A stretch of DNA of 12,154 bases from Holophaga sp. (GTDB lineage: Bacteria; Acidobacteriota; Holophagae; Holophagales; Holophagaceae). Location: assembly GCA_016715205.1 (NCBI GenBank), contig JADKBC010000029.1:1-12154 (forward strand), written 5' to 3'. Made by a program: the position numbers and the translations under genes. Below, one piece after another: positions 1 to 6,961 of this stretch. Every line of letters starts with the position of its first letter. The first letter of the stretch is position 1. Under the pieces are notes generated by a model. That model had not been told where the DNA came from. It ran no database searches and worked only from the letters and a program-made list of their open reading frames with translations.

Positions 1-4
1 AGCC

Positions 5-25
5 TGTCAGGAATTTTGTGTGTGG
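5..25 (+). repeat. IS256-type left inverted repeat
   Basis: The sequence TGTCAGGAATTTTGTGTGTGG matches the reverse complement of 1288-1308 at all but a few positions if one gap is allowed. The first six bases and the AATTTT core are identical. It lies 23 bases upstream of the transposase start, as expected of a left end. Confidence 0.7.
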
Positions 26-48
26 CCAAACCTGCAGGAGCATAGAGC

Positions 49-1243
49 ATGGCAATCACACCTGAAATCCTAAAAGAGTTATTGAAGGGTAACGAGAAGC
101 CCGAGGATCTCCTGGGGAAGGACGGGATTTGAAACAGCTAAGCAAGCCCTGGTGGAAAGTGCGATGGGGGCGGAGCTTACCAATCACCATGGTTATGAGA
201 AAGGAGATCGTTCGGGAAGCAGGTGAGCAACCACCGGAACGGCAGCTCGAAAAAGACTAATCGGAGAAGAAGGCCCAGTGGAGATAGAGGTTCCACGGGA
301 TCGGGAAGGCACCTTCGAACCTGCAAATCATTCCAAAAGGGCAACGCCATTTCGATGGCTTCGACCAAAAATCATTGCCATGTATGGGGAATGACGGTCC
401 GTGAGATCCAGGCATTTTTGGAGGAGCAATATGGCGCGAAGGTTTCACCAGACCTGATTAGCGATGTGACGGATGCGGTCATGGAGGAGGTGCGGAGCTG
501 GCAGGTTCGACCTCTGGAGAAGATGTACCCGATCGTGTTTCTGGACGCCCTTCGGGTGAAGATTCGGGACGAGGGGCACGGTGATGAACAAGGCTGTTTA
601 CATGGCCTTGGGCGTTCGTCGGATGGCACCGGGATGTGCTGGGCCTCTGGATTGAACAGACCGAGGAGGCAAATTCTGGCGAGGCGTGGTGACAGAGCTT
701 CAGAATCGCGGTGTGGAAGCAATCCTGTTGGCAGTGGTGGATGGGTTAAAGGGCTTTCCAGAGGCGATTGAGGCTGTTTTCCGCAGACTCCAAGTGCAGG
801 GTGCATCTGCATCTCCTGCGTAACAGTATGGAATTCTGCAATTGGAAAGACAGAAGACCCGTGGCGTGGGAGCTCAAAGCCATCTACCAAGCGCCGACGC
901 CCGAAGCAGCGGCAGCGCTTGGCAGCCTTTGAAACCAAGTGACTACGGGAAAGAAATACCGTCCATTGGGCGCCTTTGGCATCGTGCCTGGGAGCAGGTA
1001 ATCCCTTTCTCTCCTACCCGTTCGCGATTCGGAAGATCATCTACACCACCAATGCGATCGAAAGCCTAAAGCGCGCGATTGCGGAAGATTCTGAAGACTC
1101 GGGGCCACTTCCCCAATGACCAGGCCGCATCCAAGCTGATTTACTTGGTGCTGCGAAACCAAGCCAAGAATTGGAACCGGACACTATCGGGATGGACCGA
1201 CGCCCTGAACCACTTGCAATCCCTTTTACCTCAGATCACTTGA
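49..1243 (+). pseudogene. IS256-family transposase, multiple frameshifts
   Basis: Reading begins at an ATG preceded by CAGGAG with about 8 bases spacing: M-A-I-T-P-E-I-L-K-E-L-L-K. It hits a stop at 130-132 and resumes in another frame. Successive frames give stretches typical of IS256 transposases: GYEKGDRSGS, PQ/IIPKGQ-like, VSPDLISDVTDAV, YPIVFLDALRVKIRDEG, VDGLKGFPEAIEAVF, IYTTNAIES and RGHFPND. The three catalytic residues of the DDE triad are all still encoded: Asp in FLDAL near 544, Asp in VDGLKGF near 739, and Glu in NAIES at 1060-1062. They lie in different frames. The span of about 398 codons equals the normal family length, so the gene has lost its frame rather than large segments. 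Many small indels indicate an old, non-functional copy. Confidence 0.9.
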
Positions 1244-1287
1244 TCAACCTCATGTTTGACCCATCAGAACCAAATCCATGAAAATCG

Positions 1288-1308
1288 CCCACACAAAAAT
1301 TTCTGACA
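1288..1308 (-). repeat. IS256-type right inverted repeat
   Basis: Read on the minus strand this is TGTCAGAAATTTTTGTGTGGG, an imperfect copy of the left end at 5-25. It lies 45 bases after the reconstructed transposase stop. Confidence 0.7.
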
Positions 1309-1436
1309 CTCCCCCAAGGTTGGCTGTTAAACGGCGCGTTTTTTGAGGTTCGACCCTACCTATGCCCAGTTTCTGCCCTGCTTTTTGACCACTGCATTTG
1401 GACCACTCATCCTGCACCTGTGCGAACTTCCTGGAT

Positions 1437-2654
1437 TCAATGTTTCGGCTCGAACGCCACCCAGAACATGAACCCAAGCATGCCCAAAAGCAGGATCCAC
1501 GAGGCCACCCGGGCGAAGTTGAAGGTCCACCCCAGCCCCAGGCCTTTGGGCGCGAAGAGCCTGGGATCCGCGGGGTCCCAGATCACGGGCCCTTGACCCC
1601 ATTGGGCCCGCGCTGTCGGAGTGGCGCTGCGCCGCGCCAGGATCTGCCCGGCCGCGGCACACAGGTTTAAAGCGGCCAGGCCCGCCAGGATCGGTGTCAG
1701 CTGCCCAAATCCCAGGAGCACCCGACACCCAAGGGCCAGTTCCAGGCCCAGCACCACCCAGCCTCGCATCTGAACGGAAACCCGCCGCACTTCTCCCTTC
1801 GTGAGCCAGGCTTCGGCCCATAGCAGGCCCCAGGCGAGGAGCGGCACGCTGATCCATAGCCATGTCGCAAGGAAATGGTTGGCGAAGAACACGAGCAGGA
1901 GGCCGCCCAGGGGCAACAGATCGTACGGGCCCACAAGGGCGATTCGCTCCGACTCGACGAAAGGGGTATCGCCGCCCGGTCGATAAGCCCTCATGCGTGC
2001 CATGCGGACGATTGGCGCGATGGACGCGAGCACCGTGCTGCCCAGCACCGTGAAAAGAAGCACCGGCGAGGGCAGCCAGATCGTGACGGCCTGAAAGAGC
2101 CCCGCTGCCACCAGGTAATGCCCCGCGCTTCGGTAGATGCTCCGCCATTCCGCACGGCGCGCTGGGGTAGGCGCCGTGGTTGGATTGGGTTCCATTCGTG
2201 GCAACAGATTGCCCGCAAAGATGAACCCCACGGCGATGGCCAGGAACAGCAGCCGAGGTTCTCCGGCATCCCTTCCAATCCCCTTCATGAGCAGGGCGAT
2301 GTGGACGCCACATAACAGCGTCACCGCCAACCAGCGCAGTTGCCGCCCGATGGCGCCCGAAAACTGGAGCCCACTCATGGCATCCAAGCCCCACCGGCTA
2401 ACCCCCAGCAGCAGCATGTAGATTCCCACGGTAGCAAGGGGCACCGCCCACACAAGGGTCAGGGGCGAACCCCAGCCATCGGCCTGACCGGACAGGCCCC
2501 AATGGAGCGGTACGAGCCGGGGCAACCTCGGCAGCAACCAGAGGCCCAGCGCCAAATCCCCCACCATGAGCAGCCACAGAGGCCAATCCTGAATCAGCCC
2601 TTGGGCCTTCGACTCGCCGGTTTCGCATCCTTCTGAAAGAAGTCCATCAGCCAT
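1437..2654 (-). CDS. DUF1648 / SdpI-like multi-pass membrane protein
   Basis: This is a 405-residue, strongly hydrophobic protein. Residues about 23-80 carry the DUF1648 signature: a first membrane helix, then LPRLVPLHWGLSGQADGWGS, then a second helix. Several more membrane helices follow. The C-terminal part, with DPRLFAPKGLGLGWTFNF and a last helix, resembles the DUF5808 tail found in this group. In Bacillus the related SdpI is an immunity protein and signal transducer that captures the SdpR repressor at the membrane. The gene follows an SdpR-like repressor, so a similar role is likely but not shown. The ATG at 2652-2654 lies inside the repressor gene (61-base overlap). It is chosen because AGGAGG sits 7 bases upstream and because the later Met31 would remove half of the first helix. 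The pair is probably translationally coupled. Confidence 0.85.
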   Translation of the reverse strand: MADGLLSEGCETGESKAQGLIQDWPLWLLMVGDLALGLWLLPRLPRLVPLHWGLSGQADGWGSPLTLVWAVPLATVGIYMLLLGVSRWGLDAMSGLQFSGAIGRQLRWLAVTLLCGVHIALLMKGIGRDAGEPRLLFLAIAVGFIFAGNLLPRMEPNPTTAPTPARRAEWRSIYRSAGHYLVAAGLFQAVTIWLPSPVLLFTVLGSTVLASIAPIVRMARMRAYRPGGDTPFVESERIALVGPYDLLPLGGLLLVFFANHFLATWLWISVPLLAWGLLWAEAWLTKGEVRRVSVQMRGWVVLGLELALGCRVLLGFGQLTPILAGLAALNLCAAAGQILARRSATPTARAQWGQGPVIWDPADPRLFAPKGLGLGWTFNFARVASWILLLGMLGFMFWVAFEPKH

Positions 2655-2893
2655 TGCATTGCCTCCTGGAAGACCGTGGTGTCCAGTGTGTAGATCTGGT
2701 TCTGCCCCTGGCGCTGCACCCGAACCAGCCCTGCCTGTTTCAGTAGGCTCAAGTGATGGGAAACGCTGGCCTTGGTCATGGGCAGCCCTTCTGCCAGTTC
2801 TCCGGCATTCAAATCTCCGGCCCGCAGGCGCTCCAGCATGGAGCGGCGGGTGGGGTCGGAAAGGGCCTTGAAGACCAGGGAAGAAAATTCCAT
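2594..2893 (-). CDS. ArsR-family (SdpR-like) transcriptional repressor
   Basis: A 99-residue winged helix-turn-helix protein of normal ArsR length. It opens with FKALSDPTRRSMLERL, the classic first helices of the family. The recognition helix is KASVSHHLSLLKQAGLV, followed by a wing around VRVQRQGQNQIYTL. The segment LDTTVFQEAMQWLMDFF near residues 70-88 resembles SdpR in particular. There are no CxC-type metal-binding cysteines, so metal sensing is unlikely. The gene precedes and overlaps a DUF1648 protein, the arrangement of sdpR-sdpI. A perfect palindrome upstream is its likely operator, giving autorepression of the two-gene operon. I see no clear ribosome site before the ATG; the leader may be very short or absent. 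Confidence 0.9.
   Translation of the reverse strand: MEFSSLVFKALSDPTRRSMLERLRAGDLNAGELAEGLPMTKASVSHHLSLLKQAGLVRVQRQGQNQIYTLDTTVFQEAMQWLMDFFQKDAKPASRRPKG
2662..2667 (-). promoter_or_regulatory. ribosome binding site for the DUF1648 gene
   Basis: On the minus strand AGGAGG lies 7 bases before the ATG at 2654. It is embedded in the coding sequence of the upstream repressor (codons for Q-E-A) and decides the overlapping start of the membrane protein. Confidence 0.75.
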
Positions 2894-2907
2894 AGGGGAA
2901 AGATACG

Positions 2908-2931
2908 ATATTTAGGCAAACATCTAAATAT
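2908..2931. promoter_or_regulatory. palindromic operator upstream of the SdpR-like repressor
   Basis: ATATTTAG, an 8-base spacer, then CTAAATAT form a perfect 8+8 bp inverted repeat centred 27 bases before the repressor ATG. AT-rich dyads of this kind are typical ArsR-family operators. On the minus strand the half-site TAAATAT could also serve as the -10 element, which would put the transcript start only a few bases before the ATG. Binding by the adjacent regulator would therefore block its own operon. Its stark AT richness stands out from the GC-rich surroundings. Confidence 0.75.
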
Positions 2932-3069
2932 TATTTTCGCGCCTTCCTCCCCCTGGCCTCCACCCAGGCAGCCCTCCGCCCTTGGGAGTAAGGTTGAGGA
3001 AACCGCCGAAAGCAACTCTCCCTCTCCAATCAAGTTTGGCGCGCTGCGCTTTTGGCCAGGAAGGATCCC

Positions 3070-3936
3070 ATGCACCCTCCCATCTCGCGCACCTTCTGCC
3101 TGGTCTCGCTGTTGCTCCTGGGCGGCTGCGCCATGCAGCGGAAGCCCATCTGGCATCAGGCGGGCGCCAACCAGCCCACCCCGCACACGGAAATCCTCTT
3201 TGCCGCCGCGCGGAGCGCCTATGCCCTCGCTTCCGACGGTCCCGGGGTGGAACGCTGTATCGCCCTGCACGAAGCCGTGTTGAAGGATAATCCGGGTCAT
3301 TACCAGGCCCGGGTCAATGCCGCCAATCTCTACATCCTGAAGGGAACGGCCTACACGGCGTCATCTTCCGCCAAATCCGAAGCCTTTCGAACGGCCATGA
3401 GCTATGCCGAACTGGCGATGTACACCAATCCCCAATTCAAGGCCCAGGTGGATGCGGGTCGCCAACCCTGGGAGGCGGCGGATTCCCTTGGGGCTCGGGA
3501 AGCGGAGGCAATGTATTTCTGGGTTACGGCCTTGCAATACGAATTCAAGGAGGGCATGTCACTTCCCTCCAAGATCGTGAACATCTCCTGGTTGCCGCGG
3601 GCCCTGGTGTTTCTGGATCGCATTGATGCCGTGGCACCGGATTTTGGTGGGGGCGGGGTCGAGGTCGCCAAGATGATCTGCTACTACGTGCTGCCCAAGA
3701 GTCGCGGCGGCTCCAAGCTCAAGGCCGAAGCATGCATGCAGAAGGCCATGGTCAAAGGCGATGGCTTGCTGTTGCCCCGCTGGGCCCGGGGCAAATACTA
3801 CTTGCCCGCGAAAGGACAGAAAGAGGCGGCCGCGGCGGATCTCGCCTGGGTGGCGGCACAGGACCCAGCGGCCTTCCGTGATGTGTACCCCTGGCGCGTG
3901 CATTTTCAGCACGACGCACGACAGTTGTTGAAGTAG
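3070..3936 (+). CDS. TatT-like (TRAP transporter T-component-like) alpha-helical lipoprotein
   Basis: Encodes 288 residues. A short signal peptide ends in a lipobox LLLGGC with Cys20, so the protein should be lipid-anchored in the periplasm. The ATG at 3070 is chosen because AGGAAGG lies about 5 bases upstream; an in-frame TTG 18 bases earlier lacks such a site. The mature part is helical. It carries the pattern LPSKIVNISWLPRALVFLDR, then APDFGGGG, then a C-terminal AWVAAQDPAAFRDVYPWRV and ARQLLK. This resembles TatT, the TPR-like periplasmic component of some TRAP transporters. No TRAP transporter genes are present here, so a transport role is not supported by context. It is followed after three bases by a lipoprotein hydrolase, and the two are probably one operon. 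I am fairly sure of the lipoprotein call and less sure of the family. Confidence 0.75.
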   Translation: MHPPISRTFCLVSLLLLGGCAMQRKPIWHQAGANQPTPHTEILFAAARSAYALASDGPGVERCIALHEAVLKDNPGHYQARVNAANLYILKGTAYTASSSAKSEAFRTAMSYAELAMYTNPQFKAQVDAGRQPWEAADSLGAREAEAMYFWVTALQYEFKEGMSLPSKIVNISWLPRALVFLDRIDAVAPDFGGGGVEVAKMICYYVLPKSRGGSKLKAEACMQKAMVKGDGLLLPRWARGKYYLPAKGQKEAAAADLAWVAAQDPAAFRDVYPWRVHFQHDARQLLK

Positions 3937-3939
3937 GCC

Positions 3940-4728
3940 ATGGCTGCCATTGGCCACCCCGGGCGCCGCTGGCTCACTGCTTTCGCGCTGCTGTTCACCT
4001 TGGGCTGCATCCCTGCGCCCAAGGTGCCGATTCCAACCCTTCGTTATCAGGCGGTACCCGCGCAGCGACAACGTCATCTGCTGGTACTGATGCGGGGCCT
4101 GGGGGCTGGCAACACCATTTTTGAGCGCAAGGGCATCATCGATGAAATCCGCGCTCGAAAACTTCCCTTTGATGTGATCGCCCCGGATGTTCACTACGGC
4201 TATTACAAATCCCGAACCTTCGAGCAACGCTTCAAGGAAGACATCATCGACCCCGCCCGGCGCCAAGGCTACGAGCAGATCTGGCTGGCGGGCTTTTCCA
4301 TGGGTGGGCTGGGCAGCCTACTGTATGTGCGCAGCCATCCCGCTGATATCGATGGCGTGCTGCTCACCAGCCCCTTTCTGGGCTGGCGTTCCCTGCAGCG
4401 CGAGATCCGGCGGGCCGGTGGCGTGGCCGCCTGGCAAAAGACTTCCGACGACCCTGACCATTGGCAACGGATGCTTTGGTCCTGGATCAAAACCCGCAAC
4501 CCCGCCACCCCACCACCCATCTGGCTGGGCTATGGCCAAAACGATATTCTCGCCGCGGGGGGACCACCCTTGCTCGCCACCGTCCTTCCCCCCGAACGCG
4601 TTTTTTCGGTGCCCGGCAACCACACCATCACCACCTTCAAAACCATCTTTTTGCGGCACCTGGATACCCTCGCCCTTCAAAGCGACCCAGGGTTGAAGGA
4701 CCGCAAGGCCAACTCAAACCTGCACTGA
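3940..4728 (+). CDS. alpha/beta-hydrolase lipoprotein
   Basis: Encodes 262 residues. The N-terminus has a charged start, a hydrophobic stretch and a probable lipobox TLGC with Cys23. It is probably exported and lipid-anchored. The body is an alpha/beta-hydrolase: an early strand HLLVLMRGLGAG, the nucleophile elbow GFSMGG with Ser120, a probable acid in GYGQND at Asp202, and His228 in PGNHTI. The Ser-Asp-His order and spacing are normal for the fold. The substrate cannot be told; esterase, lipase or thioesterase activity are all possible. It starts three bases after the TatT-like gene with only a weak ribosome site, which suggests translational coupling. A strong hairpin overlaps its stop codon. 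Confidence 0.85.
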   Translation: MAAIGHPGRRWLTAFALLFTLGCIPAPKVPIPTLRYQAVPAQRQRHLLVLMRGLGAGNTIFERKGIIDEIRARKLPFDVIAPDVHYGYYKSRTFEQRFKEDIIDPARRQGYEQIWLAGFSMGGLGSLLYVRSHPADIDGVLLTSPFLGWRSLQREIRRAGGVAAWQKTSDDPDHWQRMLWSWIKTRNPATPPPIWLGYGQNDILAAGGPPLLATVLPPERVFSVPGNHTITTFKTIFLRHLDTLALQSDPGLKDRKANSNLH

Positions 4729-4746
4729 ATTCGCCAGTGCGGGTTT
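4716..4746 (+). terminator. hairpin at the end of the lipoprotein operon
   Basis: AAACCTGCACTG, a 7-base loop and CAGTGCGGGTTT form a 12-bp stem with one T-G wobble. It contains the stop codon of the hydrolase gene. There is no long U-run beyond GGGTTT, so it may act as a weak intrinsic terminator or as an mRNA end-protecting stem. It separates the lipoprotein operon from the BlaI promoter about 50 bases on. Confidence 0.55.
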
Positions 4747-4785
4747 GCGTGCGCCCCGTGACCATCTGTCACCAGGATGTAAAAG

Positions 4786-4801
4786 TACGAACCCCTTCGT
4801 T
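4786..4801. promoter_or_regulatory. BlaI-type operator 1
   Basis: TACGAA-CCCC-TTCGTT is a near-perfect dyad (one mismatch at the outer base). It overlaps the first two bases of the -35 element. It has the same half-sites as operator 2, with centres 22 bp apart, that is two helical turns on the same face of the DNA. Confidence 0.7.
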
Positions 4802-4827
4802 GACAACTACGAATTGGTTCGTAAACT
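4800..4827 (+). promoter_or_regulatory. sigma70-type promoter of the blaI-M56 operon
   Basis: A consensus -35 TTGACA (4800-4805), a 16-base spacer and TAAACT (4822-4827) as -10 lie 24 bases before the BlaI-type ATG. Operator 2 fills the spacer and operator 1 abuts the -35. This is a textbook arrangement for repression by blocking RNA polymerase. Confidence 0.75.
4808..4823. promoter_or_regulatory. BlaI-type operator 2
   Basis: TACGAATTGGTTCGTA is a dyad with perfect 6-bp arms and a 4-base centre. It sits between the -35 and -10 elements. BlaI/MecI/CopY repressors usually bind TACA-N2-TGTA-like dyads, so the TACGAA half-site is a variant. The target regulator is inferred from adjacency. Confidence 0.75.
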
Positions 4828-4850
4828 GAGTTCAATTCCCCGGAGTGCCC

Positions 4851-5237
4851 ATGTCCCAGCCCCCGATCCGCCCTTCCGATGGTGAGCTCGCCATCCTGCG
4901 GGTGCTCTGGAGCCGCGGTCTTTCCACGGTTCGCGAGGTCCACGACGAATTGTTGAAAGATCGGGAAATGGGCTATACCACCGTGCTGAAGCTCATGCAG
5001 ATCATGGTGGAGAAGGGTCTGGTAACACGGGACGAGAGCTCGCGTACCCATGTCTACCGGGCCTCCCAGGGCGAAGAACGCACCCAGGCCTGCCTGCTCA
5101 ACGACCTTCTGCAGAAGGCCTTTGAAGGCAGTGCCAAGTCCCTGGTGGTGCGGGCCCTGTCGGAAGCCCAAGCCGACGCGGCCGAACTCGATGAGATCCA
5201 GGCCTTCCTGGATGGCCTGAAGGCGAGGAAGCCATGA
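4851..5237 (+). CDS. blaI: BlaI/MecI/CopY-family transcriptional repressor
   Basis: Encodes 128 residues, the usual length. The N-terminal winged helix begins with PSDGELAILRVLWSRG and has TVREVHDELL, then GYTTVLKLMQIMVEKGLV as the recognition region. The C-terminal half, LLNDLLQKAFEGSAKSLVVR, is the dimerisation domain. Start: CGGAG lies 5 bases before the ATG at 4851; the in-frame GTG at 4845 overlaps that site and is less likely. In BlaI the inducer response is cleavage at an Asn-Phe bond in the dimer domain. No Asn-Phe is present here, so a different cleavage site or a different release mechanism is implied. The stop overlaps the start of the M56 protease (ATGA), as in blaI-blaR1 pairs. 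Two dyads in the promoter indicate autorepression. Confidence 0.93.
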   Translation: MSQPPIRPSDGELAILRVLWSRGLSTVREVHDELLKDREMGYTTVLKLMQIMVEKGLVTRDESSRTHVYRASQGEERTQACLLNDLLQKAFEGSAKSLVVRALSEAQADAAELDEIQAFLDGLKARKP

Positions 5238-6946
5238 ACGACCTGCTCCTTCATCCCACCCTGATTCGCCTTGGGCTCACGGCGCTCCATTCCCTGTGGC
5301 AAGTATTGGCCCTGGGTCTGCTGGCCTGGGCCGGACTGGCCATGCTGCAGCGCCAGCGATCAGATCTTCGTTACGCCTTCGCCTGCAGCGCGCTCGTGTT
5401 GATGGTACTGGCGCCCCTGTTCACCTTTTTCTGGATCGGCCCCGAACTGGCGGATTCAGCGCCCACGGTGCTGCAGGTGGAAGGCGGGACCCTGGCGCTG
5501 AGCCCACTGCTCAGCACCGGAGGCCTGCACGGCTGGATGCTCCGCGCCAACGGCTGGGCTCCCTGGTTGGCTATTTTCTGGGCCGCGGGCACCGGCACCA
5601 TGATGCTGCGGTTGGCTGGCGGCGTCTGGTGGTTGGATCGGGCGTACCTCGCCCAGGCCCAGCGGGTTTCTGAATCCTGGCAGGCCACCCTTGATTCCCT
5701 CAGCCGACGCATGGGCTTTAAATCCGCTGTACCACTGCTGGAATCCCAGAAGGCAGACACTCCCTTGGTTATTGGCTGGTTCAAGCCCGTCATTCTGATC
5801 CCCACCTCCGCCCTGCTCCACCTCAGTCCCCAGGCTCTGGAAGCGGTGCTGGCCCATGAGCTCGCCCATATCCAACGCCTCGATTACTTGGCCAATCTTC
5901 TGCAGTGCCTTGCAGAGGCTTTCCTGTTCTTTCATCCCGCCGCCTGGTGGCTCAGCCGCCAGATTCGGGAACTCCGCGAACACTGCTGCGACGATGCCGC
6001 CGCGGCGCTATGCGGAGATCCCATGATCCTGGCCGAAGGGCTTTCCACCCTGGAGCGCCTGCGGCGATCCCTTCACTCGAACCCCGAACCGGCCCTGGCG
6101 GCCGCCCAAGGAAAACTCATGTTCCGAATCACCCGTCTCTTCCGTCCTCAAGAAGTTCAGGCACCTTCCCTTCGCGGACTGGCCATGACCTTGGTGGGTG
6201 TCTCTCTCATCAGCGCGGTCGCCCTCACCGCCCAACAGGCCACGGCGGCCAAGAAGGCCCCTTCCACGGCCGCCAAGGCGCCAGCCCCGAGCCTGCGCAT
6301 TGCCTATCAACCACCTCCGCCGCCCTATCCTGAAGAGGCCCGCGCCAAAAACATCCAGGGGCTCGTAGTGCTTCGGCTGCACGTAGACGGGTCTGGATTA
6401 CCAAACCGAGTGGAGGTGATGCAAGGTCCCCAAGAACTCCATGCCACTGCCACCGCCTACGCCCAAGGTTGGCGGTTTAAGGCCGCGGCCTCCAAAGGCA
6501 AAACAGCGGATCAAGTCTTTCAGTTGAACCTCCTGTTCTCCCTCAAAGGTGACAAGACATCTGCCACGCCCATGCCGACCATTCCAAGCACAAAGGGGCC
6601 CAGCGCCACTATGGAGATTCTGGCCCGAGCCGTCTCTACTGAGGCACCAACTTCCGCGCAGGGCGTGGCGGAGTTTGATTTCAGCCGAATCAAAGTCGCT
6701 TTCCAGCCCAAACCACCGGCTTATCCTGTGGACGCCAAAGCCAAGCGCATTCAGGGCACGGTGGTGATTTCAATCACCATTGATGAGCAAGGGATGCCGC
6801 AGTCGGTTGAGGCGCTGGAAGGCCCCGAGGAACTTCGTTCCACTGCAACTGACTACGCCAAGGATTGGCGCTTCGAGCCTGCCCAGCTGAACGGCAAGCC
6901 CATCAAGGCCCGATTCAAGCTCACGATGCCCTTCAAATTGCGGTGA
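5234..6946 (+). CDS. M56 (BlaR1-type) membrane metalloprotease with two TonB-C-like domains
   Basis: Encodes 570 residues. Residues 1 to about 330 form the M56 protease: three N-terminal membrane helices, the zinc motif HELAH at 208-212, a membrane pair after it, the third-ligand region RELREHCCDDA with Glu249, and a fourth helix near 313-332. In BlaR1 this cytosolic zinc site triggers cleavage of BlaI after a signal from an extracellular penicillin-binding domain. Here that domain is absent. Two homologous domains replace it, at about 354-438 and 486-570, each with a PYP..A....IQG-V pattern, a GxP..V region, a DY/AYA...WRF motif and a final beta-strand. They match the TonB C-terminal fold. 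A Pro/Ala/Lys-rich linker precedes the first. The domains probably lie in the periplasm and may sense a cell-wall or envelope signal. The gene overlaps blaI by four bases. Confidence 0.9.
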   Translation: MNDLLLHPTLIRLGLTALHSLWQVLALGLLAWAGLAMLQRQRSDLRYAFACSALVLMVLAPLFTFFWIGPELADSAPTVLQVEGGTLALSPLLSTGGLHGWMLRANGWAPWLAIFWAAGTGTMMLRLAGGVWWLDRAYLAQAQRVSESWQATLDSLSRRMGFKSAVPLLESQKADTPLVIGWFKPVILIPTSALLHLSPQALEAVLAHELAHIQRLDYLANLLQCLAEAFLFFHPAAWWLSRQIRELREHCCDDAAAALCGDPMILAEGLSTLERLRRSLHSNPEPALAAAQGKLMFRITRLFRPQEVQAPSLRGLAMTLVGVSLISAVALTAQQATAAKKAPSTAAKAPAPSLRIAYQPPPPPYPEEARAKNIQGLVVLRLHVDGSGLPNRVEVMQGPQELHATATAYAQGWRFKAAASKGKTADQVFQLNLLFSLKGDKTSATPMPTIPSTKGPSATMEILARAVSTEAPTSAQGVAEFDFSRIKVAFQPKPPAYPVDAKAKRIQGTVVISITIDEQGMPQSVEALEGPEELRSTATDYAKDWRFEPAQLNGKPIKARFKLTMPFKLR

Positions 6947-6961
6947 TTCTGCGCGGGTCCT

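Larger units (their letters stand above)
5..1309 (+). mobile_element. decayed IS256-family insertion sequence
   Basis: The element is bounded by imperfect inverted ends: TGTCAGGAATTTTGTGTGTGG at the left and its near-complement at 1288-1308. One transposase gene fills the interior, which is the usual layout of an IS256-family (Mutator-type DDE) element of about 1.3 kb. The left flank is cut by the window edge, so a target duplication cannot be checked. The transposase is riddled with frameshifts, so the copy should be inactive unless complemented by another copy. It sits about 130 bases past the 3' end of the DUF1648 gene and does not break it. Confidence 0.8.

Noticed and set aside
1334..1350. 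AAACG-GCG-CGTTTTTT as a terminator
   Set aside because: The stem is only five pairs with a three-base loop, and no gene on the plus strand ends before it except the IS remnant; on the minus strand it lacks a T run.
1875..2315. Plus-strand open frame opposite the DUF1648 gene
   Set aside because: No ribosome site or recognisable motif; composition is that of an antisense shadow.
1360..2394. Long minus-strand reading frame of 344 codons overlapping the DUF1648 gene
   Set aside because: Its product is Arg/Gly/Pro-rich with no domain, and it is a shifted frame of a clearly recognisable membrane protein in GC-rich DNA.
3559..4266. Minus-strand open frame of 235 codons opposite the two lipoprotein genes
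   Set aside because: The plus-strand genes carry lipoboxes, family motifs and a catalytic triad; this frame has none.
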